Shown: positions 51,663 through 59,886, counted from the stretch's first letter. The stretch: 64,000 nucleotides of DNA from Jatrophihabitans telluris (GCF_023516435.1 NZ_CP097332.1:806001-870000); one strand, 5' to 3'. Numbers and translations are program-made. Notes: generated from the letters alone by a model not told the origin.

Positions 51663-52538
51663 TCAGAACGGTGGCTCGTCGCTGAACCGATCAGCGTGAA
51701 CTTCCAGCGCTCGCTGGATTTCCTCGACCGACCTCTGGCCGACGATCGCTTCCACCTCCGATGGTGCGAACTTGACGAGGTTGAAGGCGGTCTGGGGCAG
51801 TACCTCGGTCTTCGTTAGACGAGCGGCGACAATCGCGAGCTGAGCAACTTGCTCGGAACTGATCGACAATGACGACCTGTCAGGCATTGCCAGACCGCAC
51901 TCGATGGTTACCTTCGTCTGGTCTGGCTGAACGATGGTCAAGCCGGTCCTCTCGTCGTACTTCACCCAAACGGTCGCGTCGGCGTACTCAGGGGCGGTGT
52001 TCTGGGTCTTGACACCTGGACCGGTTTGGAAGCTCTGGTAGGTGGCAATGACCGGGACAGCCGTGTCCCGCAGCCAACCATCGACGAGGAAGCCGTCCGG
52101 TGCCGGCGATCCCAGAAGCATCATGGCGCTGTCGACGATGAGGAGGTCAGCCCCGACGCTGGTGACGGCGTCTGCCAATCCCTCCCAGCATGCGATTGCC
52201 CTAGCCTTCAAGATCGTGACGTCCTCACCGAACGACGACCGCCACGCTCCGGCCCGCTGTCGGTCTACGACGACGAGCGGACGCGTCACCAGGAAGGACG
52301 CGTCCCACTGATTCAGCAGCGAACTCTGGGTCATCAGGCAGTCGAGCGTCTGGGCGGCAAGCGCGGTCGCATCGCTTGGACGAACGGCAGTAACGGCGTT
52401 GATGCCTGCGGCGAACAGGCCGTCAATGAGCGACGGGAGTGTGCCACCATCCCAATCGACAGGCAGCGCCTCAAACTGGGGGTGCTTCAGGATGAAGTCG
52501 CCAACTGGCTCCGACTTCGCGTCGGTCTTGGTCGTCAC
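51663..52538 (-). CDS. Degenerate RecA-like ATPase paralogue
   Basis: 291 aa. The layout parallels the following ATPase gene: a glycine-poor segment AVRPSDATALAAQTL where Walker A should be (no GK[ST]), then ADLLIVDSAMMLLGS as Walker B (D136) and VPVIATYQSFQTGPG as motif 3. It is therefore probably unable to hydrolyse ATP on its own. It may form a mixed ring or regulatory subunit with the active-looking neighbour. The GTG start overlaps the preceding stop as GTGA. Confidence 0.65.
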   Translation of the reverse strand: MTTKTDAKSEPVGDFILKHPQFEALPVDWDGGTLPSLIDGLFAAGINAVTAVRPSDATALAAQTLDCLMTQSSLLNQWDASFLVTRPLVVVDRQRAGAWRSSFGEDVTILKARAIACWEGLADAVTSVGADLLIVDSAMMLLGSPAPDGFLVDGWLRDTAVPVIATYQSFQTGPGVKTQNTAPEYADATVWVKYDERTGLTIVQPDQTKVTIECGLAMPDRSSLSISSEQVAQLAIVAARLTKTEVLPQTAFNLVKFAPSEVEAIVGQRSVEEIQRALEVHADRFSDEPPF

Positions 52539-53344
52539 TGGGCAGTCCTTACGGGAGAGGTAGGTGCGACGTCGGCCGGCGCGCTGGAGGCCCCTCCAGG
52601 AGCCTGTGAGCTACCGAGGCCCCGCGCCCACGCGGTCGGGTGTGAATCGATGGCAGAGATCAGCAAGTCGACGGAGAGCCCGTCGTCCCAGATGCTTGCG
52701 AGGTCCGTGTAGCTGGTGAGGATGAGCTGCCCTACGACGTGCCGAGCGGCGAACCGAGCGAGGCCCTTTCTGGCGGCAAGCCGGCCTGTCCGCTCTACCT
52801 TGCTGCTGTGCGGGCCGACGGATGGTGTCTGCTGGCGGACGATGACCGTCTCGGTGTCTACGAATCGCTTCTCGACGCGTGATGAATCGTTGTGAAGCTC
52901 TCCGGTCCGCCCGTTACTACCGTCCAGCCTGCTTCGCCCTGACGGCTCTCCAGGGCCAGCAAGGTGGGCGGCCTTCGCCGCCGGTGCGGCAAGGTTTTCG
53001 TTGCCGGGGATGAGGGTGTAGCCAATGTATCCGAGTTGGCGAGACAGGAAATCGATCCGCCCGGCGGCAGTCTGGTAGCTGGGACCACGGACAGCGCGCC
53101 GGCCTTGCATCTGGTCCACCAGGAGGGCGGAGCTGGAGAACACGTCGAGTTGGTAGTACCCACCCGCTAAGGCGGAGAGGATGCCCTCTTCGAGGGCTCG
53201 ATACTCAGCGAGACCCGGAAAGCTGCTCCCACGGTGGTAGCGGCTGTGCTCGCCGATCACCGTTCCGTCGTCCGACAAGACGTAGGCATAGCCGGCTGAT
53301 TGGTCATGGACGGTCCGATGCCCGGAGATGTGGAGCGAAGTCAC
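52535..53344 (-). CDS. RNase H-like protein with degenerate active site
   Basis: 269 aa from GTG 53344, preceded by a strong AGGAGG. The first 130 residues follow the RNase HI fold: GYAYVLSDDGTVIGEHSRYHRG, FPGLAEYRALEEGILSAL with the conserved glutamate E47, and YYQLDVFSSSALLVDQMQG, where SSS replaces the usual SDS and removes one catalytic aspartate. The final N-x-x-A-D pattern reads NLAAPAAKAA, also without aspartate. It is probably a nucleic-acid-binding rather than a cleaving module. The rest is unrecognised. It heads the ATPase operon. Confidence 0.65.
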   Translation of the reverse strand: MTSLHISGHRTVHDQSAGYAYVLSDDGTVIGEHSRYHRGSSFPGLAEYRALEEGILSALAGGYYQLDVFSSSALLVDQMQGRRAVRGPSYQTAAGRIDFLSRQLGYIGYTLIPGNENLAAPAAKAAHLAGPGEPSGRSRLDGSNGRTGELHNDSSRVEKRFVDTETVIVRQQTPSVGPHSSKVERTGRLAARKGLARFAARHVVGQLILTSYTDLASIWDDGLSVDLLISAIDSHPTAWARGLGSSQAPGGASSAPADVAPTSPVRTAQ

Positions 53345-53405
53345 TTCGCCTCCTGGACTGTCAAATTGTGCATGGCGTTATTCCTTTTGTGCGTTGGGGG
53401 TGACG

Positions 53406-53448
53406 GGAGGTGGGGTTGCCCCGCTTGCAAGGCAGGGCAACCACCTCC
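53406..53448 (-). terminator. Hairpin between the virion-like and ATPase operons
   Basis: GGTTGCCC (53414-53421) pairs with GGGCAACC (53435-53442), and GGAGGT/ACCTCC extends the stem with a two-base bulge. It follows the 54-aa gene stop and precedes the RNase H-like start by 62 bases. There is no clear T run, so it may attenuate rather than fully stop transcription. Confidence 0.55.
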
Positions 53449-53469
53449 GACTGCTGAACTCGGAACGAT

Positions 53470-53634
53470 CTAGGCGCTAGATCCCACGGCTCGTACTTGC
53501 CCGATACTGATGACTGGACTTTCCGCTTGCACCTCTGTGTGCGCTTGGTCCGAGGCTGGACTCGGCGTCTCGTTGGCTTCCACCTCAGCGTCACGGGAAG
53601 TCACGTGAACGGACGCGATTCGAATTGCTGCCAT
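53470..53634 (-). CDS. 54-aa small protein coupled to the virion-like gene
   Basis: A short ATG-started frame with an excellent GAGGG ribosome-binding site that overlaps the region of the upstream stop codon (53644). The product begins MAAIRIASVHVTSRDAEVE, then is Glu/Ala/Pro-rich and ends VISIGQVRAVGSSA. It is hydrophilic and may be disordered. It is probably translated as the last cistron of the LamG/PKD transcript. No family is recognised. Confidence 0.6.
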   Translation of the reverse strand: MAAIRIASVHVTSRDAEVEANETPSPASDQAHTEVQAESPVISIGQVRAVGSSA

Positions 53635-53643
53635 GTCGCCCTC

Positions 53644-54933
53644 CTACGCCGCAGTGATGAGGAGCTTCAGCTTCAGCGCTGACCAGTCGGTCACGGCTGA
53701 GACATCGGTCCACGGGAAGGTGAGGGTGGCGACGTTCGACACCGACGACCCAGAGCCACCAGGGATCGACGTCGACAGGATCGTCGATCGAGTGGTCGAG
53801 CCCTCAATCAAGTAGGCGTTGAAGCTGCCGGAGGCAGCGCTGAGGGTGTCGATGTTGATGAGAATCCGGAGCGGGTTGCCGGTGGTCGGGGGCACCAGAG
53901 CCCCGAGCACCACCGTCAGTTCCTGGTTGGTCGGGCCGGCAGGGCTGGTGATGAGCGTCGTCTGGTCGGTGTCCTGCAGACACGACAGCACTGTCCCGCT
54001 ACTGGCGGTCCAACCTGTGGCGACAGACGTGCTAGCCGGGACGACCGTGTAGGAAGCACCAGCCACAGTCACTGAGTGGGTGACGGTGGACGACGTTGAA
54101 CCGGTCGAGTCGGTGACGTACAGCGCGACGCTGTAGGTGCCACCGGTTGCGTAGGTGTGGGATGGTCCCGACCCGCTACCGGAGGACGAATCCCCGAAGT
54201 CCCAGGTGTAGCTGGAGACGGTCGCAGGAGAGGTAGCGGTGGAGGCAGTGGCGTCGAACGCCACCGTCAGTGCGGTTGGTGTGCTGCTGAACGCAGCCAC
54301 GGGAGGGACCGGCACCGGTCCAATCAGCGATGCACTGGAGTCCACCAGCCTGACGTCGTCAACCCAGAACGGCGTGGTGTAGGTGCCGTTGTTAGGGCGG
54401 CCGAATACGCCGTAGTTGATAATCGTGCCAGCGGAAACGGAAATCGTGCCGGAGTCACCACCGGTGACCGGCGTTGTCGAGTCACCGAGGTAGTAAACGA
54501 GCTGCGCGGTGTTGGCACCGAGGTCGAGACGCATCTCGATTCGCACCCACTGGTTAAGCGGGAGCGCTGAAGCGGCGGTCCACTTCGTACCGGTCGTGTC
54601 CTGAAGGCGCAGAGCGCCGGCGGAATTCAGCTTCCCGATCAGGTCAGTAGAGTTGCCCGCTCCGCCGAACTTGAACAGCCACTCGTCGTCGCTGGTGATG
54701 GTGGAGAAGTAAAAGTAGCCCCGGATCGCCGCAGTTGTGGTGTTGAGGGTGTTTACGTAGACGGAAGAGGCGATTCCCGACGCAGGAACGAGCTTGGCGC
54801 TTTGCACGCCATGCGCGGCACGGGTGTTGTCATAGGTGATAGCAGCCCCACTGCCAGGGATGACGGTCCATCCGCTGGCAGATACCGACGAGCCGTTAGT
54901 CCCGCCTTCGAAGTCGAGGGTGTAGGTGGTCAC
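53644..54933 (-). CDS. LamG-like plus PKD domain protein (phage structural type)
   Basis: 429 aa from GTG 54933, with CAGGAGG upstream. Residues about 1-200 form a concanavalin-like LamG domain (TLDFEGGTNGSSVSASGWTVI, WVRIEMRLDLGANTAQLVYYLG, PFWVDDVRLVD). Residues about 210-290 form a PKD domain (VAAFSSTPTALTVAFDATAS, YTWDFGDSSSG). The end is another beta-rich module. It has no signal peptide, unlike secreted PKD proteins, which suggests a phage tail or fibre-like protein. Its start overlaps the upstream HTH stop as GTGA. Confidence 0.75.
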   Translation of the reverse strand: MTTYTLDFEGGTNGSSVSASGWTVIPGSGAAITYDNTRAAHGVQSAKLVPASGIASSVYVNTLNTTTAAIRGYFYFSTITSDDEWLFKFGGAGNSTDLIGKLNSAGALRLQDTTGTKWTAASALPLNQWVRIEMRLDLGANTAQLVYYLGDSTTPVTGGDSGTISVSAGTIINYGVFGRPNNGTYTTPFWVDDVRLVDSSASLIGPVPVPPVAAFSSTPTALTVAFDATASTATSPATVSSYTWDFGDSSSGSGSGPSHTYATGGTYSVALYVTDSTGSTSSTVTHSVTVAGASYTVVPASTSVATGWTASSGTVLSCLQDTDQTTLITSPAGPTNQELTVVLGALVPPTTGNPLRILINIDTLSAASGSFNAYLIEGSTTRSTILSTSIPGGSGSSVSNVATLTFPWTDVSAVTDWSALKLKLLITAA

Positions 54934-55184
54934 TTCGCAGCCTCCTGAGCTGTGATCCAGTCGGTGAGCGCTGATTCGCGGATGACGAGCTTGCGCTTGC
55001 CGAGCTTGAAGAACGGGGGAGCCGAGCCGGTTTTCCGCATCGCTCGGAGTGCCTCGTCCGAGTGACCGATCCGCCGAGCTGTCTCGGCGAAGGTCAGCAG
55101 TCGCTCTGAAGGAGCGCCTCCTTCAGCGGGTGTTGGTGATTCGTGCTGGGCCTGCGTGGCCGTCAGCGCATGACGAGATGGCAT
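54930..55184 (-). CDS. Excisionase/AlpA-like HTH protein
   Basis: 84 aa from ATG 55184. The C-terminal half is a MerR-like HTH: LLTFAETARRIGHSDEALRAMRKTGSAPPFFKLGKRKLVIRESALTDWI. The first 25 residues are polar and probably disordered. Such proteins regulate or assist excision of integrated elements. It is the second of two related HTH genes and is coupled to the LamG/PKD gene by a four-base overlap. Confidence 0.8.
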   Translation of the reverse strand: MPSRHALTATQAQHESPTPAEGGAPSERLLTFAETARRIGHSDEALRAMRKTGSAPPFFKLGKRKLVIRESALTDWITAQEAAK

Positions 55185-55500
55185 GGAGCATCGCTTTCTT
55201 GAGCGTGGGCAGGGGTCCGCCTCGCGGGAAGCCGAGGCAGGGCAGAGCCCTGCTCTCGCTGGAAGCGGTTCTTTCGAGCAGGGTCTGGGACGGGGCAAGT
55301 ACCACGCTCGTTTGGCGGTCTTGTACTGCGCGTCTCTCAGTCCTGCTGTCACCGTTCTTAGCCGGTAACGACTGAACTGTAAGGCCGTGCACATCCTCTC
55401 GCAAGAGGCGCCATGCCGTGGTTTGATCTTATTGTGTAGTAGGAAACCGAATCTGATGTAGTCGTGCCGAAAGTGATCGGAGAGCAGGCCCGACACTCGT

Positions 55501-55698
55501 CTAGCCGGGCTGACCACCTCGCTTTGTGGCGTCGACCTGCTCGCGGATCCACGACTCAAGGTCGGACTGCCGGTACATCACGTGCCGGCCGAGCACGAAG
55601 CTCGTCGGTCCCAGGTTCTTTGCTCGCCACCAGCGCAGCGTCTTTGGGCTGCTTCGTAGGTAGTCAGCCGCCTCGTTCAGTGTCTTCAGTTCACCCAT
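55501..55698 (-). CDS. AlpA-like HTH protein (excisionase candidate)
   Basis: 65 aa from ATG 55698, with GAGGG six bases upstream. The whole protein is a MerR-like HTH: LKTLNEAADYLRSSPKTLRWWRAKNLGPTSFVLGRHVMYRQSDLESWI. This is the classic small excision-factor size. It is divergent from the 185-aa gene and the integrase, with a promoter between them, so it may set the balance between integration and excision. Confidence 0.88.
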   Translation of the reverse strand: MGELKTLNEAADYLRSSPKTLRWWRAKNLGPTSFVLGRHVMYRQSDLESWIREQVDATKRGGQPG

Positions 55699-55755
55699 GT
55701 TGGCCCTCTCGGTCCGACGCCCTGTCAGCATCGTCTGAAACTAGTGTACGTATGA

Positions 55756-55784
55756 TTGACAACGTGTGTACGGCCGACTATCGT
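55756..55784 (+). promoter_or_regulatory. Probable rightward promoter for the integrase region
   Basis: TTGACA (55756-55761) and TATCGT (55779-55784) are spaced by 17 bases. The start of the 185-aa gene follows 36 bases downstream. The region is AT-rich by local standards and lies between the excisionase-like gene and the integrase operon, where a switch would be expected. Confidence 0.6.
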
Positions 55785-55819
55785 GATTGTGACAGTTCTG
55801 TGACCAGGAAGGGGATACC

Positions 55820-56377
55820 TTGAAGTTCGAGTTGGTACGAGGTCCGGACGTGGCTGACGACGGCGACGCGACACTCATATTCGAAAGCGGCAAGGAGTGG
55901 CGCGTGACCGTGACGCGCAACCTAAATGCGCCGATCGGCGGTCCGGAGAAGCTCGTCATCGAAGCAGTGGATGGGAGCGAGGGTGGCAAGGGAAACGGTG
56001 GCTACGACACGGAGGGCATCCAGACGACACACTTGCGAGCGGTTCCGATAGCAGAGGCGCGCCGATTGTTGGAAGGGGTGCTGATCCAGCGCCAAGCTCA
56101 GTCCGTCATAGAGCGGCTTCCCGAGGACTTTGAGGGTGAGTACGCCTACGCCGCGCTGGCGTCGGCAATCGTGACGCTGACGGGCTGGAATGTCACCAAT
56201 GCCGTCGCAGCCATCGCCAGGGCGAAGGCTGGCCTCACTGAAACGCAGAGCCTAGATCGCAAGACCCGGGATCTCTGGTCTACACGGGCGAAACGAGCGC
56301 GTACGTACGGCTTCCTTGCCGACCTGGATGGGCAGCCCGTTCTGACGGCCAAGGCCAGCGCGGCTCTCGGCGGATAG
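55820..56377 (+). CDS. Hypothetical protein preceding the integrase
   Basis: 185 aa from TTG 55820, with GGAAGGGGAT upstream. The N-terminal half is beta-rich (KFELVRGPDVADDGDATLIFES, EWRVTVTRNL), and the C-terminal half is helical (EDFEGEYAYAALASAIVTLTGW, RAKAGLTETQSLDRKTRDLWS). No family is recognised. It is 11 bases before the integrase start on the same strand, so both share the promoter at 55756. Confidence 0.65.
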   Translation: MKFELVRGPDVADDGDATLIFESGKEWRVTVTRNLNAPIGGPEKLVIEAVDGSEGGKGNGGYDTEGIQTTHLRAVPIAEARRLLEGVLIQRQAQSVIERLPEDFEGEYAYAALASAIVTLTGWNVTNAVAAIARAKAGLTETQSLDRKTRDLWSTRAKRARTYGFLADLDGQPVLTAKASAALGG

Positions 56378-56388
56378 GGAGCGAGGAC

Positions 56389-57528
56389 ATGGCCAGCATT
56401 CAGAAGCGGACGAGGGACGGCAAGGTCACGTGGCGTGCCCACTACCGCACGCCGGATGGCATTCAGCGGAACAGGAGTTTCTCCCTTCGGCGAGAGGCCG
56501 AACGCTTCATCACCGAAGTCGAGGGGGCAAAGCTCGCCGGTACCTACATAGAGAAAGACCGGTCTGCGGTCAGGGTCGCGGAGTGGGTGGAGCGCTGGCT
56601 TGAGAGCCAGGCTCAGCTAAAGCCATCAACCCGAGAGAGGTACGCGGGCATCCTGCGAACCCACGTCACTCCGAAGTGGGGCAACTACCGTCTGCGCGAC
56701 GTTTCGCACGCGGACATCCAGGGTTGGGTAAGCGAGGTGGCTCAGTCTCGGTCGGCCTCAACCGCGACCAAAGCTCACCGCGTCCTGTCACTAGCGCTAG
56801 GACTCGCCGTCCGTGACGGACGGCTACCAAGGAACCCAGCGGACAGCGTCCAGCTTCCGAGGATCGTGGCGAGGGATCGCCGGTACCTCACGCACGCCGA
56901 GGTTGAGCGCTTGGCGGCTGCCGCCGACGAGTACGGACCTCTCATCCTGTTCCTGGCCTACACGGGCGCCAGATTTGGCGAGGCTGCCGCCCTCCGGGTG
57001 AGTCGTCTGGATCTGCTGCGACGGCGGGTCGAGATCGCAGAGTCCGCGACCTCCGTGAACGGGAGGATCGTCTGGGGTACTCCGAAGGGTCATCAACGGC
57101 GGTCGATTGCCTACCCTCGGTTCCTCGTTGACGATCTCGCGGCGCTTGCTGCAGGCAAGCAGCCGGGCGACCTAGTCTTCGTCTCACCGCGTGGAGACGT
57201 TCTGAGGTCGTCGAACTTCCGTAGAGACGTGTTTGAACCAGCGGCCTACGCTGCCGGACTCTCGGGCCTCACTCCCCACGGCCTACGCCACACGGCTGCC
57301 TCGCTCGCCATCGCGTCCGGTGCGGACGTCAAAGTCGTCCAGCAGATGATGGGCCACAAGTCGGCGACCATGACCCTCGATCTTTACGGCCACCTGTTCA
57401 CCGATCGGCTGGATGAGGTCGCGGACCGGATGGACAAAGCTCGCGCTGACGCTGCTGTTGCCCGCCCGTTGCCCGAGGGGACGGTCGTGGACCTTCAATC
57501 CGTCCGCAATGCGGCTGAAGGCCAGTAA
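56389..57528 (+). CDS. int: Tyrosine-type site-specific integrase
   Basis: 379 aa. An Arm-type N-terminal domain (ASIQKRTRDGKVTWRAHYRTPDG) precedes a core-binding SAM-like domain (about 60-150) and the catalytic domain. The catalytic set is complete: R195 in YTGARFGE, K233, H297 and R300 in HGLRHTAAS, H323 in MMGHKS and the nucleophile Y333 in DLYGHLF. It lies 17 bases from the tRNA gene and the 44-bp att core, which is the standard layout for integration into the tRNA 3' end. Confidence 0.96.
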   Translation: MASIQKRTRDGKVTWRAHYRTPDGIQRNRSFSLRREAERFITEVEGAKLAGTYIEKDRSAVRVAEWVERWLESQAQLKPSTRERYAGILRTHVTPKWGNYRLRDVSHADIQGWVSEVAQSRSASTATKAHRVLSLALGLAVRDGRLPRNPADSVQLPRIVARDRRYLTHAEVERLAAAADEYGPLILFLAYTGARFGEAAALRVSRLDLLRRRVEIAESATSVNGRIVWGTPKGHQRRSIAYPRFLVDDLAALAAGKQPGDLVFVSPRGDVLRSSNFRRDVFEPAAYAAGLSGLTPHGLRHTAASLAIASGADVKVVQQMMGHKSATMTLDLYGHLFTDRLDEVADRMDKARADAAVARPLPEGTVVDLQSVRNAAEGQ

Positions 57529-57545
57529 AGATGGACCTTGTAGGA

Positions 57546-57589
57546 GTGCCCCCGGCAGGACTTGAACCTGCGACGCCCGGCTTAGGAGT
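57546..57589. repeat. Right attachment repeat within tRNA-Arg
   Basis: 44 bases identical to 37575-37618. It spans the anticodon loop to the 3' end of the tRNA gene, so the element restores an intact tRNA at this side. Confidence 0.92.
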
Positions 57590-57619
57590 CCGGCGCTCTA
57601 TCCCCTGAGCTACGAGGGC
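57547..57619 (-). tRNA. tRNA-Arg (anticodon CCT)
   Basis: 73 bases starting GCCCTCGTAGCTCAGG on the minus strand. The acceptor arms GCCCTCG/CGGGGGC, D arm GCTC/GAGC and T arm GCAGG/CCTGC (TTCAAGT loop) all fold. The anticodon loop CTCCTAA gives CCT, reading AGG. CCA is not encoded. The last anticodon stem pair (A-G) is a mismatch. It is the integration target of the adjacent element. Confidence 0.93.
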
Positions 57620-57839
57620 GGGGAGTGCTACAAGTCCAGTAGCGCTGGGCTGTAGCGGTTGTGCGCCTAGAGTCTAGGCCAACCAATTTCGGCCTCGGTC
57701 CGGGTAGTGCCGTGATCTGTTCGCGCCACAAACCGAATGGCGCCAAGCCGATATCTCCAGGCCATGACTCAGAGACGGCGGCGCAGCGGCGATTGAATGG
57801 TGAATTCGGGTCCGCGGTCAGATGGTGAGCGCCGGTCGG

Positions 57840-58772
57840 TCATCGGTCCAGCGTCAGTCGGGGCCCGCGGGAGCGGGATACGCAGATCATCATGGTGGCG
57901 CCGCTGGCCCGTTCTGCCTCGGTGAGCAGGTCGTCGTAGTGGTCGATGTCGCCGCTGAGCACTTTGGTCTCGCACGTCCCGCAGATGCCCATTTCGCAGG
58001 ACGAGGGCACGTCCACGCCGGCGGACCGGATTGCCTGCAGCACCGAGACTCCTGGCTGTACGACGAGAACGAGCCCCGATTGGGCCAGCTCGACCTCGAA
58101 AATGTCCGACCCGCGGTGGGCATCGCGTGCGGCGGGCTCGGCGGTGAACCGTTCCACGTGCAGCGACTGGCTCGGGACCCGCTCGGCGAGGGCGTCGAGC
58201 AGACCTACCGGCCCGCATGCGTACACGGCGGCTGACCCAATATCGAGTGCGCTCAGGTCCAGGCGGCCATCAACGTCGTCGGTGACGATCCGGGTGTCCA
58301 CACCAAGGGCGGTGAGTTCATCGATGAAGGCCATGCTCGGCCGCGACCGGCCGACGTAGACCAGGCGCACGGCCGCGGTCCCGGCAGCCAGCGAACGTGC
58401 CATGGGCAGGATCGGGGTGATCCCGATCCCCCCGGCGATCAGTAGGTATTCCGGAGCCGAGTGAAGGGGGAAGTGGTTACGCGGCGCCGAGACCCGCACC
58501 CGGTCACCGACCTCGAGAGCCCGGTGCGCCTCGCGCGAACCGCCGCGCCCGCCGTCGACATCGAGCACCGCGATCCGGTAGCGGCGCAGGTCCGCGGGGT
58601 CCGAGCAGAGCGAGTACTGCCGGACGGTCCCGGAGGGCAGGTGCAAGTCCACGTGCGCACCAGGTTCCCAGGACGGCAGCATTTCGCCGTTGTGCCGGGC
58701 TAGCTCGAAGGATCGTATCTGGGCGGTCTCCATCCGTATCCCGACGACCACGACTTCAGGCGTCTCACTCAC
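57840..58772 (-). CDS. Rieske-oxygenase reductase (FMN/NAD, plant-type 2Fe-2S)
   Basis: 310-aa electron-transfer protein of the phthalate dioxygenase reductase/VanB type. The order is an FMN-binding barrel (GAHVDLHLPSGTVRQYSLCS), an NAD-binding domain (LLIAGGIGITPILPMARSL, AVYACGPVGLLDAL) and a C-terminal ferredoxin domain with the cluster cysteines in PSSCEMGICGTCETKVL and MMICVS. It passes electrons from NADH to the Rieske oxygenase encoded just upstream, with three bases between the genes. Confidence 0.93.
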   Translation of the reverse strand: MSETPEVVVVGIRMETAQIRSFELARHNGEMLPSWEPGAHVDLHLPSGTVRQYSLCSDPADLRRYRIAVLDVDGGRGGSREAHRALEVGDRVRVSAPRNHFPLHSAPEYLLIAGGIGITPILPMARSLAAGTAAVRLVYVGRSRPSMAFIDELTALGVDTRIVTDDVDGRLDLSALDIGSAAVYACGPVGLLDALAERVPSQSLHVERFTAEPAARDAHRGSDIFEVELAQSGLVLVVQPGVSVLQAIRSAGVDVPSSCEMGICGTCETKVLSGDIDHYDDLLTEAERASGATMMICVSRSRGPRLTLDR

Positions 58773-58775
58773 GGC

Positions 58776-59834
58776 TCAGGCCCCGCTGTTGGCGAGCACC
58801 GGCTCCGGCGCGTATCGGGCCGATACCCTCTCCATCAGTTCCCGGAAGGAGCGCCGGTAGCTAAGCGTGAACAGATCGGCCGGCACCGAGAACTCCTCCA
58901 CCTCGCGGTCCCAGGGGACCTCCCGCGGGTCGAGCTCACCGACGATTGGTATGTCCTCGAGATAGACCATCTCCTCTACCCGCAGGCATTCCTGCAGATC
59001 ATCGCCGCGGAACCCGACCTCGTTCGCGACTGCCCAGAAGATGACGACTTGGTCGTAGGCCACCGGGGACGGGAAGCCGGCCACGATCCGCTGGCCGAGG
59101 TCGGCGTAGTCATAGGTGATCGAGGCAAAGCCGGGGGCGGTGCATTGGTAGTGCATCGTGCAGTCGCCTTGGCTGGCCCAGTCGCCCTCGCCGGCGTCGA
59201 GCGGCCGGTCCAAGTAGACATCCAGCCCCTCGCGTCGGACTTGAAGCGGTTCGACAATCGGAGGGGTCGGGCCCATGGAGACTTGGTGCACGAACGGGAA
59301 GTGCGCGACGTCGCGGAAGTTCTCGATGGCCACCGCTACTCCGGTGTCGGACGGGATCGGAGTAGCGGCCAACCATTCCAGCTCCAGGCCAGCCCAGCGA
59401 GCTGGGGCGTACATGGGGGCTTCGGGCTCGGCTAAGCAGGTCCAGATGTGGCCGAACTGTTCTTGCGCGGGGTAGGTGGTGATGGCGGCGCGCGGCGGGA
59501 TCTTGGCCTGGTCCGGTAGCGACGGGACCAGCGCGCAGGCGCCGGACTCTCCGGAGAACTGCCAGCCGTGATAGGGGCAGGCGATGTTGTTGCCGTGCAC
59601 GGTGCCGTGGCCGAGGCTGCCCCCGCGATGTGGGCACCGGTTCGCGGTGACCCGGGCGAGGCCGTCGGTTCCGCGGAACACGGCCAGTTTCTCACCGAGC
59701 AGTACCGCGGGTACGGGGACGTCGGTGACATCGACCGATCGGGCGACCGGGAACCAGGAGTGGCGCATCGCGCGCGCGGCCTGGGCAGCGATCGTGTCGG
59801 CGCGGGGCATGGGGGTACTCACATTGTGGAACAT
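58776..59834 (-). CDS. Rieske 2Fe-2S aromatic ring-hydroxylating oxygenase
   Basis: 352 aa from ATG 59834, with GAAGGAAG just upstream. The Rieske cluster ligands are C67, H69 in NRCPHRGG and C86, H89 in ACPYHGWQF. The catalytic domain shows IENFRDVAHFPFVHQ, the mononuclear iron site. It is closest in style to VanA-type O-demethylases and similar monooxygenases that oxidise substituted rings or amines. The partner reductase follows immediately. Confidence 0.93.
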   Translation of the reverse strand: MFHNVSTPMPRADTIAAQAARAMRHSWFPVARSVDVTDVPVPAVLLGEKLAVFRGTDGLARVTANRCPHRGGSLGHGTVHGNNIACPYHGWQFSGESGACALVPSLPDQAKIPPRAAITTYPAQEQFGHIWTCLAEPEAPMYAPARWAGLELEWLAATPIPSDTGVAVAIENFRDVAHFPFVHQVSMGPTPPIVEPLQVRREGLDVYLDRPLDAGEGDWASQGDCTMHYQCTAPGFASITYDYADLGQRIVAGFPSPVAYDQVVIFWAVANEVGFRGDDLQECLRVEEMVYLEDIPIVGELDPREVPWDREVEEFSVPADLFTLSYRRSFRELMERVSARYAPEPVLANSGA

Positions 59835-59886
59835 GGGTCTTCCTTCGCGGTCCGTGTTGGGGTTGGTCAGTGCGGGCAGAGGCGGA

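Larger units (their letters stand above)
37575..57589. mobile_element. 20-kb integrative element in tRNA-Arg(CCT)
   Basis: The bounds are a perfect 44-bp direct repeat at 37575-37618 and 57546-57589, the right copy being the 3' part of a tRNA gene. A tyrosine integrase points at this tRNA. The cargo includes AlpA-like HTH genes, RecA-fold ATPases, two serine recombinases, a LamG/PKD virion-like protein, a DUF4365 gene and many orphan genes. No relaxase, coupling protein, terminase or capsid gene is seen, so it is probably a mobilisable or satellite element rather than a self-transmissible one. GC content is visibly lower in places, for example around 49.5-50.6 kb. Confidence 0.88.

Noticed and set aside
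57665-57679. GCCTAGAGTCTAGGC palindrome upstream of the tRNA as a second att site or operator
   Set aside because: It lies outside the element repeat, has no second copy, and could be incidental in the tRNA promoter region.
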